A stretch of 64,000 nt of DNA from Bradyrhizobium sp. CB1717 (GCF_029714325.1 NZ_CP121666.1:310001-374000), one strand, 5' to 3'; shown: positions 44,538 through 54,120, counted from the first letter of the stretch. A program made the numbers and translations. Notes: generated from the sequence alone by a model not told the origin.

Positions 44538-47500
44538 GTGGCTACGAAAAAGGAATTGCTTGCGCAGGACGTGTCGCGAGCAGTCGGAGCTGGGAAAGCC
44601 GTCGCACTGGAAACAGTGAACTTCGACGATCCGAATCGAGCAAAAACGTGCCTCGAGATCGATTTTCCGATCTTGCCGGTGAATCAGATTGCGATGGTCG
44701 AAGGCAACGCCGGAAAACCGATATATCAGATGTCCAAGTGGTGGGCTCGCCGCCGATCCAGCGTATTCCGCTCGATGTTGATAGCCGCGGCCACAAAAGC
44801 GCCGGATGATCCCGCCCATGCCGCCAAGTTGGTCTGGGACAATTACTACAGCAATCATCAAAAGAAGGGGGCATTCAAAGATCTAGCTGTCACCGACATC
44901 TTTATGGGCGGGGGGACGACCCTCGTGGAGGGATCTCGTCTCGGCATGCAGATGTCCGGGAATGATTTGAATCCCGTCGCGTGGTTTGTCGTGAAGCAGG
45001 AGTTCGCGAAGGTGGACGCCGACGAGGTCAAGCGTCTGCTGGATTACGTTCAAAGCGAGGTGAAGCCGCAGATAATCCCGTTCTACCATTGCGACGGGCC
45101 AGATGGCGAGAAAGGTCAATGGACGCACAAGCCGTCCGGAGAAGTCATGGAATCCGACTTCGACCCTCTTTCGATCGCCATTTCGGAGCGTTCTGAATAC
45201 GAATACGTCGGCCCGGAGATAGTCTACACGTTTTGGGCCAAGCACGGGCCCTGCCAAGTCACTGGCTGCGGGCATCGTACGCCGATCATGGGCAGTCCCG
45301 TCGTCGCGGAGAAAATCCTCGCCGTAAAATGCTGGGAGCACACCTGCAGCAAGTGCGGACGCAATTTCGACATCGAAGCCAATTCAGCACGTATCGCGCC
45401 AGACGTACCATTGTACGTTGCGCCTTCAGAACCGCCGTTTGCGGTAATGGACCCGAAGAGCGGAGTGATTTGCCCCCATTGCAAAAAGTCCGAAAACAAG
45501 AAACTTGGAAAAGCGAAAAGCAAAAAGGTCGTGCTGACCATTCTTGTTCACCCCGACTGGTTGAAGGGAAGCTCCAAAAGCGGTGACGATGGCGAAACGT
45601 TCGGCGGCGCAGCGCAGGACGACGCAGTTTCGACGGCGCGGTGGAATGCCGATAGAGCGAAGAAATCTAAGCTGCTCGAAGCCAGAGGTGCCCTGCCCGA
45701 CTCCGTCGTTTGCCCGGAAACGAAACGACAATTCCATACCGGAAAAGCCGGAGGTACCGTTCCCAAGCGATCTGCGTTCGCGTGCGCAGCTTGCGGCACC
45801 GTCCAAGACGTCATGACCTCTATCAAGTCGACCGGGAAGAGCGGCCAATCAGCGGCGTACGCGATCCAGGGATTTTCCCGAAATCGTGCCGCCAATGATG
45901 CTCCGTACGGCGGGCGTTTCTTTGCCCCTTTTGACGAGCCTGTTGCCCGACAGTACTCCGCTGCCGTGGCGGAGTGGGAGGCAAGAAAAGATGCTGATTT
46001 GGCGCCTTTCTGGCCGCGGTCGGAGGTGCCGTACGGATTCATGACGGCGATCGCCAATAGCGACATCCGATCGAACTACGGTTTCACCCACTGGTGGACG
46101 ATGTTCAACCCGCGGCAGCTCTTGGTCCATAGCTTGGTGTTCAAGGCGCTGGCTGCCGCTCAGCAACGCGGCTTTTCGAGCGACGCAATTGATGCCGTAA
46201 TCGGATCGTACATCCAGATTCTGCGCTATCACTGCATGTTCGCAATCTATCAGGCTCAATACGACAAGCTGATTCCGCACTTCTCCAACAACAACTTTTA
46301 TCCGAAGAGTAACATGCTCGAAGGTAACCTTTTCTCTCAAGTCGGAGCGGGCAATTTCACGACTTTACAGAACTGGATACTGGATGGACTGGAGTGGGCA
46401 GCCAGCCCTTGGGAAATTGTGACCGGGGCCAATCTCAAGTCCACGTCGCCAAAATTGGCTGAGCAACTAAACGGCAAGAGCGAGAAGGTCCGACCCAACG
46501 ACCGCGTGTCGGGCGCTCAAATAGTGCAAAGGTCGTCGACCGACCTTTCGAATGTCGGCCCGCAATCTCAAGACTTGGTAATTACAGACCCTCCGTTCGG
46601 GGGGCTACTCCATTATTCCGAACTGTCGGACTTCTTCTATGTGTGGTTGCGGCTTGTTCTCAAGGAGCGCTATCCAGAAGTTTTCGAGCCGGATCTCGCT
46701 CCGAAGGCGCTCGAAGTGGTGGCGAACAAGGCCCGGGAGCCAAACGATTCCGATGGCTTCTATCAGCGCTTGCTGACTCTTTGTTGGCGCGAAGCATTTC
46801 GGGTATTAAAACCCGGCGGCATTCTGGCCTTCACGTTCCATCATAGCGAAGACGAGCCGTGGGTAGCTGTCCTGGAGTCCCTATTCGACGCCGGGTTCTA
46901 TCTCGAGGCGACGTTCCCCATACGGTCGGACGAGACTAAGGGAGAGGGCGAATTCGGATCGAAGAAGATCGAATACGACATCATCCACGTTTGCCGTAAG
47001 CGCACCGCCGAACCGACTGCGGTGAGTTGGGCGCGCATGCGCCGTGAGGTATTGCAGGACGTCAGGCAAATCGAGTCCTTGCTGGCCAACCACGCCAAGG
47101 AAGGCCTACCTGCGGCCGACATTCAGGTCATCCGGAGAGGGAAAGCGCTTGAGTATTTCTCGCAACACTACGGCAAAGTTCTCGTCGAGGAGGGTAGGCC
47201 GCTTACCGTCTCTGAAGCGCTCGTCGGCATCAATCAGCTGATCGAGGAAGAAAGCGACGTCGCGGCGGACCTTCCCCCGCCGAACTCAGAGCCGTTGACC
47301 AGGCAACTACTGCGCATCTTTCGAGGCAAGAGGGAGGTCGACCGCGACCAATTGCAGAAATTTCTAAGGGGAACAGGGGTCTCCCCAGAGGTGTTCGCGG
47401 ACAACAATTGGACGGTCGAGAAGTCCAAACGGTTCAGTCTGGTCTCGCCACCAGAATTTGCCCTTCTTTGGAAGGGACGACAGCGCAAAGCACTCACGTA

Positions 47501-47747
47501 TGATTACGACCAAGCTTGGTTTCTCATCGGAGCATGCCACGACGGTTCAGGAATCAACGCCGCCGAGCAACTTCGAAACGACAATTTCAAGCCCCATCCG
47601 GCGCTCAAGCCCCTGTTGGAATGGTTTTCCCGGAACGGAGTCGACGCAGCGACCAGGCAGGCTGCAGTTCGCGCAGGAACGATTTACAACGCTTGGGCCG
47701 ACACGAATCAGGATGTCGTGGCAAAACAAATAGAAATGTTCGCTTGA
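44538..47747 (+). CDS. DUF1156 DNA adenine methyltransferase (PglXI-like)
   Basis: A 1069-aa protein. The N-terminal DUF1156 region is at about 35-95 (KPIYQMSKWWARRRSSVFRS). Methyltransferase motif I follows (DIFMGGGTTLVEG, about 120-132), with the catalytic DPPF at 684-687. Between them are Cys-rich zinc-ribbon-like segments (CPHCKKSE, CAACGT). The motif order suggests N6-adenine methylation. In BREX such enzymes mark host DNA. It starts with GTG at 44538 (AGGA upstream), ten bases after the PglZ gene. Confidence 0.88.
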   Translation: MATKKELLAQDVSRAVGAGKAVALETVNFDDPNRAKTCLEIDFPILPVNQIAMVEGNAGKPIYQMSKWWARRRSSVFRSMLIAAATKAPDDPAHAAKLVWDNYYSNHQKKGAFKDLAVTDIFMGGGTTLVEGSRLGMQMSGNDLNPVAWFVVKQEFAKVDADEVKRLLDYVQSEVKPQIIPFYHCDGPDGEKGQWTHKPSGEVMESDFDPLSIAISERSEYEYVGPEIVYTFWAKHGPCQVTGCGHRTPIMGSPVVAEKILAVKCWEHTCSKCGRNFDIEANSARIAPDVPLYVAPSEPPFAVMDPKSGVICPHCKKSENKKLGKAKSKKVVLTILVHPDWLKGSSKSGDDGETFGGAAQDDAVSTARWNADRAKKSKLLEARGALPDSVVCPETKRQFHTGKAGGTVPKRSAFACAACGTVQDVMTSIKSTGKSGQSAAYAIQGFSRNRAANDAPYGGRFFAPFDEPVARQYSAAVAEWEARKDADLAPFWPRSEVPYGFMTAIANSDIRSNYGFTHWWTMFNPRQLLVHSLVFKALAAAQQRGFSSDAIDAVIGSYIQILRYHCMFAIYQAQYDKLIPHFSNNNFYPKSNMLEGNLFSQVGAGNFTTLQNWILDGLEWAASPWEIVTGANLKSTSPKLAEQLNGKSEKVRPNDRVSGAQIVQRSSTDLSNVGPQSQDLVITDPPFGGLLHYSELSDFFYVWLRLVLKERYPEVFEPDLAPKALEVVANKAREPNDSDGFYQRLLTLCWREAFRVLKPGGILAFTFHHSEDEPWVAVLESLFDAGFYLEATFPIRSDETKGEGEFGSKKIEYDIIHVCRKRTAEPTAVSWARMRREVLQDVRQIESLLANHAKEGLPAADIQVIRRGKALEYFSQHYGKVLVEEGRPLTVSEALVGINQLIEEESDVAADLPPPNSEPLTRQLLRIFRGKREVDRDQLQKFLRGTGVSPEVFADNNWTVEKSKRFSLVSPPEFALLWKGRQRKALTYDYDQAWFLIGACHDGSGINAAEQLRNDNFKPHPALKPLLEWFSRNGVDAATRQAAVRAGTIYNAWADTNQDVVAKQIEMFA

Positions 47748-47760
47748 ACTGGATGATGTG

Positions 47761-48285
47761 ATGCGCCAGATCGAAGATGAGGTGTGGAGGCGGCGGGGTT
47801 TCACGGTCCTCTGGAGTCCAACTGCACTCGGTCTTCTCTGTGGATCGACAACCGAGATAATCTCGATGCGGGAACTCTTCCGTGTTTGCACGAACTGGCC
47901 TGACACGCTCCCAACGAGCAACGGAAACGCTTTGGTCGTCACAGGCCTCGAAGGATGTCTTGATCGGATAAGTCCTCCGGACGCCGAAGCTTGGCTTGAT
48001 GAGGTGGTGCAGCCATTGATGCTGAGATTCCAGAGGCAGTATTCGGATGATGCCGCCTTGATCTTCTGGATGCCGACCGGAGAAAAGCGCGTCGAGTTGG
48101 TGAACCTGGACGATACGTTTTCCTGGGAGTTTGCTCCGCCGTTCAAAAAGGAGCCGTTCTCGATTTCCCGGGCTCTGTTTGGCGGTGCTCACAAGGATGC
48201 CGGCAAGATCGTCGCTTCCGAGCAGGATGACCGCGGCCATCGAAAGCAGGCTTGGATCGGACTCCATCTGTCCCGGATCGCATAG
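47761..48285 (+). CDS. Unrecognised 174-aa component of the BREX-like operon
   Basis: A 174-aa soluble protein starting at the ATG at 47761 (a GTG at 47758 is also possible). Its stop codon abuts the ATG of the helicase gene. Visible features are a Trp-rich N-terminus, a helical centre (EAWLDEVVQPLMLRFQRQYS), a strand-rich part (AALIFWMPTGEKRVELVNLD) and a C-terminus (ISRALFGGAHKDAGKIVASE; WIGLHLSRIA). I do not recognise the family. Its tight coupling in the operon implies it is a needed partner of the methyltransferase or helicase. Confidence 0.7.
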   Translation: MRQIEDEVWRRRGFTVLWSPTALGLLCGSTTEIISMRELFRVCTNWPDTLPTSNGNALVVTGLEGCLDRISPPDAEAWLDEVVQPLMLRFQRQYSDDAALIFWMPTGEKRVELVNLDDTFSWEFAPPFKKEPFSISRALFGGAHKDAGKIVASEQDDRGHRKQAWIGLHLSRIA

Positions 48286-51051
48286 ATGGCACAAGCGCAG
48301 ATCGGACCGGGGCAGCGCATCACGCATCCCCAATTCGGGGCCGGCGTCGTTATTGAGGCGCCCGTAGACGGATTCGTCCGCGCTTTTTTCGCTACGGGCG
48401 AACGTCGTGTTTCAATCGAGACCGTCAGCGCCGGATTGTGGAGCGCCGAGGCCGTGATTGGCGGGCTGTCGGGCGAAGCCACACGCCTTCGGGACGCGTG
48501 GCTCCATTATGAATCCTATGCATTGCCTATCATCGCAAGCGCACCGGCTCTCACATCGGCGAAGATCGACCTGTTGCCGCACCAGGTCGTTCTTACCCAT
48601 CGGATAGCGAGCAGCGTTTCGAGGCGGTTCTTAATCGCCGACGAGGTGGGTCTCGGTAAGACCATCGAAACGGCCTTGGCCTTGAGGGAGCTCGCCAGCC
48701 GCGGCGAACTAAATCGAGCCTTGATGATCGTGCCGGCCGGGTTGGTGAACAATTGGGCGCGCGAACTGAACGAGGTCTTCAATCTAAATTTCGAAGTATT
48801 CGGAAGCGAAGGTGACGTCACCGACAAAAGATCGAACGCCTTCGCCAAGCATGATCGGTTGATCGCGAGCGTCGATACGCTGAAGCGACCGTCCCGGATC
48901 AAGAAGTTGCTCGAAGCGCCCGAATGGGATCTGGTCGTCTTCGACGAAGCCCACCACCTCACCGCCATGCGGTCCGGAGGTAAGGTCCGGAAGACGGAGA
49001 ATTACAAACTCGCCGAGGCGCTGCGGGATCATACCCGTGATCTTCTGCTCCTCTCGGCAACCCCACATCAGGGAGACCATTTCCGCTTCTGGATGTTGAT
49101 CCGCTTGCTGAATCCGACGCTATTCGACGGCGCGGATCAGATGGTGGCGCAACGCCATAGGCTAAACGCCGTGGTGTTCCGCAGGACGAAGGCCGACGCG
49201 TGCCGTCCGGACGGCTCGCCCCTTTTTGCGCGCCGTTGGGTTCACACGGAATCGTTCATCATGCAGGACGATGAACGGAAGTTCTACGAAGGGCTCCGGA
49301 CTTACCTCGAGGACGGATTCGACCTGGCAAAGCGACAGGGAAACCAAGGACGCGGGCTGGGTTTCCTGATGGCCATATTCCAGAAGATCGCGGCATCCAG
49401 TTTCGCGGCGGTCCGACGGACTCTTCGGCGTCGCTTGCTCACCCTGACGGTCCATGAAGCTCTGCTTTGCGACCGCGCGTTGGACATCGACGGACGCGAG
49501 AGGCTATTCGAAGAGGCGCGTGCGCTGATCCACGACGACGTCGGGATCTCGCACGATTCGATCGGCCGATCGGAAGTGGATCGCGTCCTCGCCGATCTCA
49601 AATTCCGCCTGGTCAAGTCTCTCGACAAGGATGCGCTTGAGGATCTCGCCGACGAATACGCGTCCGAGGTCGCTTCGCCCGCTGCCGAAGATGCCGCCGC
49701 GACCGCGGTAAAGATATTTCTGCCGGAGGAGCGGACCCGGATCAAAGAACTCCTGTCCGTTTTCCCGGTCAAGCGTGAAACCAAAGTGCAAAAGTTGCTC
49801 GATGGACTTGGGTCGCTTTGGCGCCACAATTCGTCGGAGAAGGTCGTTGTGTTCGCGACGTATCTCGGGACCGTCGACGCGATCGCGTGCGAAATCGAGA
49901 AGGTCTATCCGGGTCAGGGAGTGGTCGTTCTTCGCGGGGGAGATCACGGAGCCAAACTGGCAGCTGAAAGGCGTTTCAAACAAAAGGATGGACCGCGCGT
50001 GCTGGTTTGCACAGCAGCGGGTCGCGAAGGAATCAATCTGCAATTCGCACGGGTGCTGTTCAATTTCGACTTGCCTTGGAATCCGATGGATCTCGAACAG
50101 CGCATCGGTCGCATCCATCGGTATGGGCAGAACCACACAGCTCAGGTCTTCAACCTTGTGCTTTCCGACACGATCGAGGGGCGCATCTTCCTGCTGCTCG
50201 ACGCCAAGCTGAAGGAAATTGCTCGCACGCTGGGCAAGCTAGACGAGCAAGGCAATGTCGCCGAAGACTTGCGCGCGCAGATTCTTGGACAACTCTCCGA
50301 GCGTCTCAATTATGAGAAGCTCTACCATGAAGCGCTGTCGGACCCCGAATTGCGGCGTACTCAGGTCGAACTCGACATCGCATTGGCCAATGCCGAAGAG
50401 GCGCGTGAGGTCGTGTTCGATCTCTTCCAGGATTTGGACGGGTTCAGCCTCGACGACTACCGCCCGTTCGAAGACGTGAGCGATGGATTCAGGCGGCTGA
50501 TCGACTTCCTTGCGGCGTCGTTACCAGATCAAGGGCGACGACTGGTTCGCAAAGAGGAAGACCTCTACGAAGTAGTCGACAACGCCGGCAAGCGCACTTC
50601 TTTCTTAACGACCGACCGTGCGAAGGCGGCCGATCGCGAAGATCTGGAACTCGTCGGCCTGGATCATCCTTTGGTCGAAGCAGAACTCGCGAAGTGGCGC
50701 GACCTGAATCCCGCTAACGTGGGTAGCTGCGTCAAGAAGGGACGGGAGAATACAGCGCTCCTGGCCATGTGGGTCGTCGAAGCGTCGAATGCGAAGAACG
50801 AGCGTAAGACCTCGATTCAATCGATCGCAGTAGACGCTATTACAGGGACCCGTATTCCATCGATTGAGCGGCAGGTCGAAGAGACCTTCAGAACCGAACA
50901 AGGCTGTCCTGCGCTATCCATCTCAACCCGTTCCCAGGTGTTCCATGAGTTTCTGGAGCCTGCGCTAGAGCGCGAACTCAAGATGAAAGGTCTGCTGGAC
51001 GAGGGAGGAAGCTTTTCTGCAGAACTGATCGGGTTGGTCGAGGTCGTGTGA
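48286..51051 (+). CDS. SNF2-family helicase (BrxHII-like)
   Basis: A 921-aa superfamily II ATPase. An N-terminal SH3-like region (GQRITHPQFGAGVVIEAPVD) precedes the motor. The motor has Walker A ADEVGLGKT (118-126), DEAHH (220-224), LLLSATPHQGD, VVFATYLGTV and motif VI QRIGRIHRYGQ (605-615). A C-terminal extension of about 250 residues follows. BREX type 3 systems carry an SNF2-type helicase beside a DUF1156 methyltransferase, so a role in that pathway is likely. It begins directly at the previous stop codon and is the last gene of operon B, convergent with the HATPase gene. Confidence 0.9.
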   Translation: MAQAQIGPGQRITHPQFGAGVVIEAPVDGFVRAFFATGERRVSIETVSAGLWSAEAVIGGLSGEATRLRDAWLHYESYALPIIASAPALTSAKIDLLPHQVVLTHRIASSVSRRFLIADEVGLGKTIETALALRELASRGELNRALMIVPAGLVNNWARELNEVFNLNFEVFGSEGDVTDKRSNAFAKHDRLIASVDTLKRPSRIKKLLEAPEWDLVVFDEAHHLTAMRSGGKVRKTENYKLAEALRDHTRDLLLLSATPHQGDHFRFWMLIRLLNPTLFDGADQMVAQRHRLNAVVFRRTKADACRPDGSPLFARRWVHTESFIMQDDERKFYEGLRTYLEDGFDLAKRQGNQGRGLGFLMAIFQKIAASSFAAVRRTLRRRLLTLTVHEALLCDRALDIDGRERLFEEARALIHDDVGISHDSIGRSEVDRVLADLKFRLVKSLDKDALEDLADEYASEVASPAAEDAAATAVKIFLPEERTRIKELLSVFPVKRETKVQKLLDGLGSLWRHNSSEKVVVFATYLGTVDAIACEIEKVYPGQGVVVLRGGDHGAKLAAERRFKQKDGPRVLVCTAAGREGINLQFARVLFNFDLPWNPMDLEQRIGRIHRYGQNHTAQVFNLVLSDTIEGRIFLLLDAKLKEIARTLGKLDEQGNVAEDLRAQILGQLSERLNYEKLYHEALSDPELRRTQVELDIALANAEEAREVVFDLFQDLDGFSLDDYRPFEDVSDGFRRLIDFLAASLPDQGRRLVRKEEDLYEVVDNAGKRTSFLTTDRAKAADREDLELVGLDHPLVEAELAKWRDLNPANVGSCVKKGRENTALLAMWVVEASNAKNERKTSIQSIAVDAITGTRIPSIERQVEETFRTEQGCPALSISTRSQVFHEFLEPALERELKMKGLLDEGGSFSAELIGLVEVV

Positions 51052-51059
51052 GCGTGCCT

Positions 51060-51881
51060 TCAGATGGCGCCCGGTACATCATTGGGCTCTCGAATAGCGC
51101 AGTGCACCGAGACCATGAATCCGGATGCGCGTGGTTTCCTGGCGACGTGAGCATTGACCAATGTAGGCGACGTACCTTGCATGCTGAGGGCATGATCGCC
51201 CGACCGGAATCGAAGCGAGGCGTTCATGTTCACTAGGCTTCGGAACAGCGTGCTGAATCCGGTACCCCGCTGCGCCGCCTTGCCGAACCGCGACTCGCCG
51301 TCGGTCAGGGCGCATTGCAGCGCGTCGCCCTCGTCGGTCAGGTGGGCGTACTCCGGATTCGACCGCAGGCTGGCGAGCGCTCCGATACCGTCATCGGCGA
51401 TTGCGAATTCGAAGGATCCCGGACGGCCGCTGAACACGACGAAGCCCGTTGCAGCGGCGTTGGAGTGCTCCAGGACGTTGTCCGCGATCTCCCCCATCGC
51501 GCCCATGAGACGGCTGACGGCTTGCGAGGGAAAGCCCGCGGCAAGCGCTGCCTTGTGCGCTTCGAGTTTGAACGAGGTCCATCTCGCCGCTTCGGTCTGC
51601 AGCACGTCGCATCGGAAGAAGCCTGAGCCGCTGCCGTGCGGAGACGGCCATCCTTCAGAACCGCCGCCGGCCGCGCGCAAGACCGTCTCGGTCCCGTTCA
51701 AGCGGAGCCACGGCGCCGAGCTTGGAGGAGGCAGGAGCCCCGTCCGTGCAAGCTGGACCATCTCGATCAGCGGACCAAGGTCGCCGGCGACGTATTCCGG
51801 CATGTCGCCGAGTCGGCTTCGCGCGGCGGCGAAAGCGATGCCGTCGAGCGCAGCGAACGTGAGGTTTTCGGTTTCAGGCAA
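51060..51881 (-). CDS. GHKL/histidine-kinase-like ATPase protein
   Basis: A 273-aa protein with a HATPase_c domain at about 105-245: N box GAMGEIADNVLEHS, then AIADDGIGALASL and the G box RGTGFSTLFRS. It has no phospho-acceptor His domain or membrane helix, so it resembles free anti-sigma-type or GHKL ATPases. It probably starts with TTG at 51881, overlapping the stop of an upstream reading frame by eight bases. That upstream gene is truncated by the IS element, so this gene has probably lost its promoter and its partner. Confidence 0.7.
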   Translation of the reverse strand: MPETENLTFAALDGIAFAAARSRLGDMPEYVAGDLGPLIEMVQLARTGLLPPPSSAPWLRLNGTETVLRAAGGGSEGWPSPHGSGSGFFRCDVLQTEAARWTSFKLEAHKAALAAGFPSQAVSRLMGAMGEIADNVLEHSNAAATGFVVFSGRPGSFEFAIADDGIGALASLRSNPEYAHLTDEGDALQCALTDGESRFGKAAQRGTGFSTLFRSLVNMNASLRFRSGDHALSMQGTSPTLVNAHVARKPRASGFMVSVHCAIREPNDVPGAI

Positions 51882-52031
51882 CTGCGACCGCCGGCGCCGG
51901 GGGCAGATCTCGGCGCATCGTCTTGGCGATGGCATCGCGCGAGATCTCCCAGTTGGTCTCGAACAGGTCGTCCAGCAGCTGGCCCAGCGGGCCCGGCATC
52001 CGGATCCGGAGACCTGAGGACCTTGTGCTGG
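51874..52031 (-). pseudogene. 3' remnant of the gene upstream of the HATPase, cut by an IS element
   Basis: About 50 codons remain, ending LGQLLDDLFETNWEISRDAI, KTMRRDLPPAPAVAVA and a stop. The frame meets the IS terminus at 52032 and soon a stop codon inside the IS. It was translationally coupled to the HATPase gene. The residual sequence is too short to name a family. Confidence 0.6.
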
Positions 52032-53395
52032 TGTGGACGGCCTCTCATCCCCACGGTTCTATGGCGCTCTGGCGTCATAGCTAGATGAGAGGAAAGTCTG
52101 ATGAATCTTCCCATTCGTATCGGTATGGACACTTCCAAGTCGGTCTTCCAGCTTCACGGTGTTGACGAGAACGAGGCAGTAGTCGTCCGGCGGCAGTTTC
52201 GGCGAGCCGAGATGATCCGCTACTTCGAGCGCCTTCCGCCGGTCCTCGTCGCCATTGAGTCCTGCGGCAGTTCGCATCACTGGGCGCGCCTGCTGCAGTC
52301 GTTTGGTCATGAAGTGAAGCTGATCCCGCCCCAATATGTGAAGGCTTACGTAAAGCGCGGCAAGAACGACGCGGCCGATGCCGAGGCGCTGTGCGAGGCG
52401 GTCACCCGGCCGAGTATGCGGTTTGTACCGGTGAAGTCAAAAGAACGGCAAGCGGCCTGCATGTTGATGACCGTGCGGGAACGCCTGGTCAGCGTGAAGT
52501 CGCAGCTTTCTAATGCCTTCAGGAGTTATGCGGCTGAGTTTGGCATCGTTGGCCCCGCCGGTCGGCAGAACGTCACGGCACTTATCAAGCGGGTGCTCGA
52601 GGATGACAACTTACCGGAAATGGCGCGGGATCTCTTCCGCCTTCAGGCGGAGGAGTATGCCGCGGTCGAAGCCCGCCTGGCAAAGATCGAAGCCAAGCTG
52701 ATGAAGTGGCATCGTGAGGATGATGTCAGCAGGCGGATCGCGACGATTCCTGGCGTCGGTCCGATTGGGTCGTCCATGCTAAGCATGAAGGCGCCCCCGC
52801 CGGAGACGTTCAGATCAGGCCGCGACTTCGCGGCTTGGCTCGGACTGACCCCCAAGGATCACTCAACTGGCGGCCGGCAACGATATGGCGGTATCACAAA
52901 GGCCGGAGATTCAATGCTCCGATCGACGTTGATTGTCGGCGCGACCGCGCTGCTGAGGCACATTCGAAAGGGCCGTCATAAGCCGACACCCTGGCTCACT
53001 TCGCTGCTGGAGCGAAAGCCGCCGAAGTTAGTCGCGGTGGCCTTAGCCAACAAGTTCGCCCGTATCGCCTGGCGCTTGATGATATCGGGTGGCGTGTACA
53101 ACCGGCCGGTAGCCGCCATGCCCATCTGATCTGAACTCAGTGTACCGGCCGAGATTGCTCGCCGGATGACCCACGAACTTGCAGGACGCAGTAGATGGAA
53201 GGACCGATCGGTCAATACGCGCGAGCTTCCGTAGATTACACTGGCATCACGAATGTCGCCTATGTGCTTGGAGCGTGCGTAGCGAACACCATCTTGGCCA
53301 GCGGGCTTTGTCCGCGCAAACAGGCCGGACATCTGATAGCAAGCGATCTGGCCAGAAGTCTGCTAAAATCCTGACAAGCGGGGGGGCCGTCCACA
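52032..53395 (+). mobile_element. IS110-family element of the IS1111 subgroup
   Basis: A DEDD transposase gene with subterminal inverted repeats: TGTGGACGGCC at 52032-52042 and its exact complement at 53385-53395. Subterminal repeats and a long 3' non-coding part (53130-53395) are features of the IS1111 subgroup. A CCTCTCATC/GATGAGAGG inverted pair lies upstream of the transposase. The exact termini may extend a few bases past the repeats. No target duplication is expected or seen. Confidence 0.85.
52101..53129 (+). CDS. IS110-family transposase (bridge-RNA-guided recombinase type)
   Basis: A 342-aa transposase. The RuvC-like DEDD site can be read as Asp10 (GMDTSKS), Glu53 (AIESCGS), Asp90 and Asp93 (KNDAADAEAL). 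A coiled region (RLAKIEAKLMKWH) joins this to the C-terminal transposase_20 domain (IPGVGPIGSSML; FAAWLGLTPKDHSTGG), which carries the serine used for strand exchange. GAGGAAAG precedes the ATG. The gene appears intact, so the element may be active. Confidence 0.95.
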   Translation: MNLPIRIGMDTSKSVFQLHGVDENEAVVVRRQFRRAEMIRYFERLPPVLVAIESCGSSHHWARLLQSFGHEVKLIPPQYVKAYVKRGKNDAADAEALCEAVTRPSMRFVPVKSKERQAACMLMTVRERLVSVKSQLSNAFRSYAAEFGIVGPAGRQNVTALIKRVLEDDNLPEMARDLFRLQAEEYAAVEARLAKIEAKLMKWHREDDVSRRIATIPGVGPIGSSMLSMKAPPPETFRSGRDFAAWLGLTPKDHSTGGRQRYGGITKAGDSMLRSTLIVGATALLRHIRKGRHKPTPWLTSLLERKPPKLVAVALANKFARIAWRLMISGGVYNRPVAAMPI

Positions 53396-53397
53396 TC

Positions 53398-54120
53398 TGC
53401 AATCTGTACTCGATCACGACCAACCAGGCCGCCATCAGCGCGCTGTTCCGAGTCGTCAACCGCTACGTCGGCAACCTGGAGCCGATGCCCGGCGTGTTTC
53501 CGGACTACCGGGCCCCGATCGTCCGGACAGGACCGGATGGGCGCGAGCTCGCGCCGGCGCGCTGGGGCATGCCGTCGTCGTCGAAGGCGCTGATGGACGC
53601 GACGAAAAAGCGGGCCGAGAAGCTGCAAGCCAAGGGCAAGGAGGTTGATTTCAAGGAATTGCTGCGGATGGAGCCGGACGGCGGCACGACCAATATCCGC
53701 AACGTGAAGTCCAAGCACTGGACGAGGTGGCTGGGTCCGGAGAACCGCTGTGTGGTGCCGTTCAACAGCTTCTCAGAATTCAACAAGGCCGAAGGCGGCG
53801 ACATCTGGTTCGCGCTCGACGAGACCCGGCCGCTGGCGTGCTTCGCCGGCATCTGGACCAACTGGACCTCGGTCAGGAAGGTCAAGGAAGGCGAGACGAC
53901 GAACGACCTCTACGCATTCCTGACCACGGAGCCGAACGCCGAAGTCGGGGCGATCCATCCGAAGGCGATGCCAGTGATCCTGACGACGCCCGACGAGGTT
54001 GAAACTTGGATGACCGCGCCCCTCGAGGAAGCCCTGAAGCTACAGCGGCCCCTTCCGGACGGGACGCTCCGGATCGTCGCGCGGGGTGTGAAGGAGGATC
54101 CAGCCGGACTGGTGACGTGA
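53398..54120 (+). pseudogene. SRAP (YedK/HMCES-like) gene without its start codon
   Basis: SRAP proteins form a protective covalent link to abasic sites in single-stranded DNA through Cys2, exposed after Met removal. Here 240 codons from Cys2 onward are intact (CNLYSITTNQAAIS, then NIRNVKSKHW, PFNSFSEF and AIHPKAMPVIL with the catalytic Glu and His). The codon before TGC is ATC, three bases after the IS terminal repeat, and no in-frame start lies next to it. Translation from an upstream codon inside the IS would bury Cys2. The gene is therefore probably inactive. Confidence 0.8.

Noticed and set aside
47761..48285. Assignment of the 174-aa protein to DUF3780, which often accompanies DUF499/DUF1156
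   Set aside because: I could not match the characteristic DUF3780 sequence, so it is left unnamed.
51048..51236. A short plus-strand frame overlapping the helicase stop
   Set aside because: It lies wholly opposite the HATPase gene and has no recognisable content.
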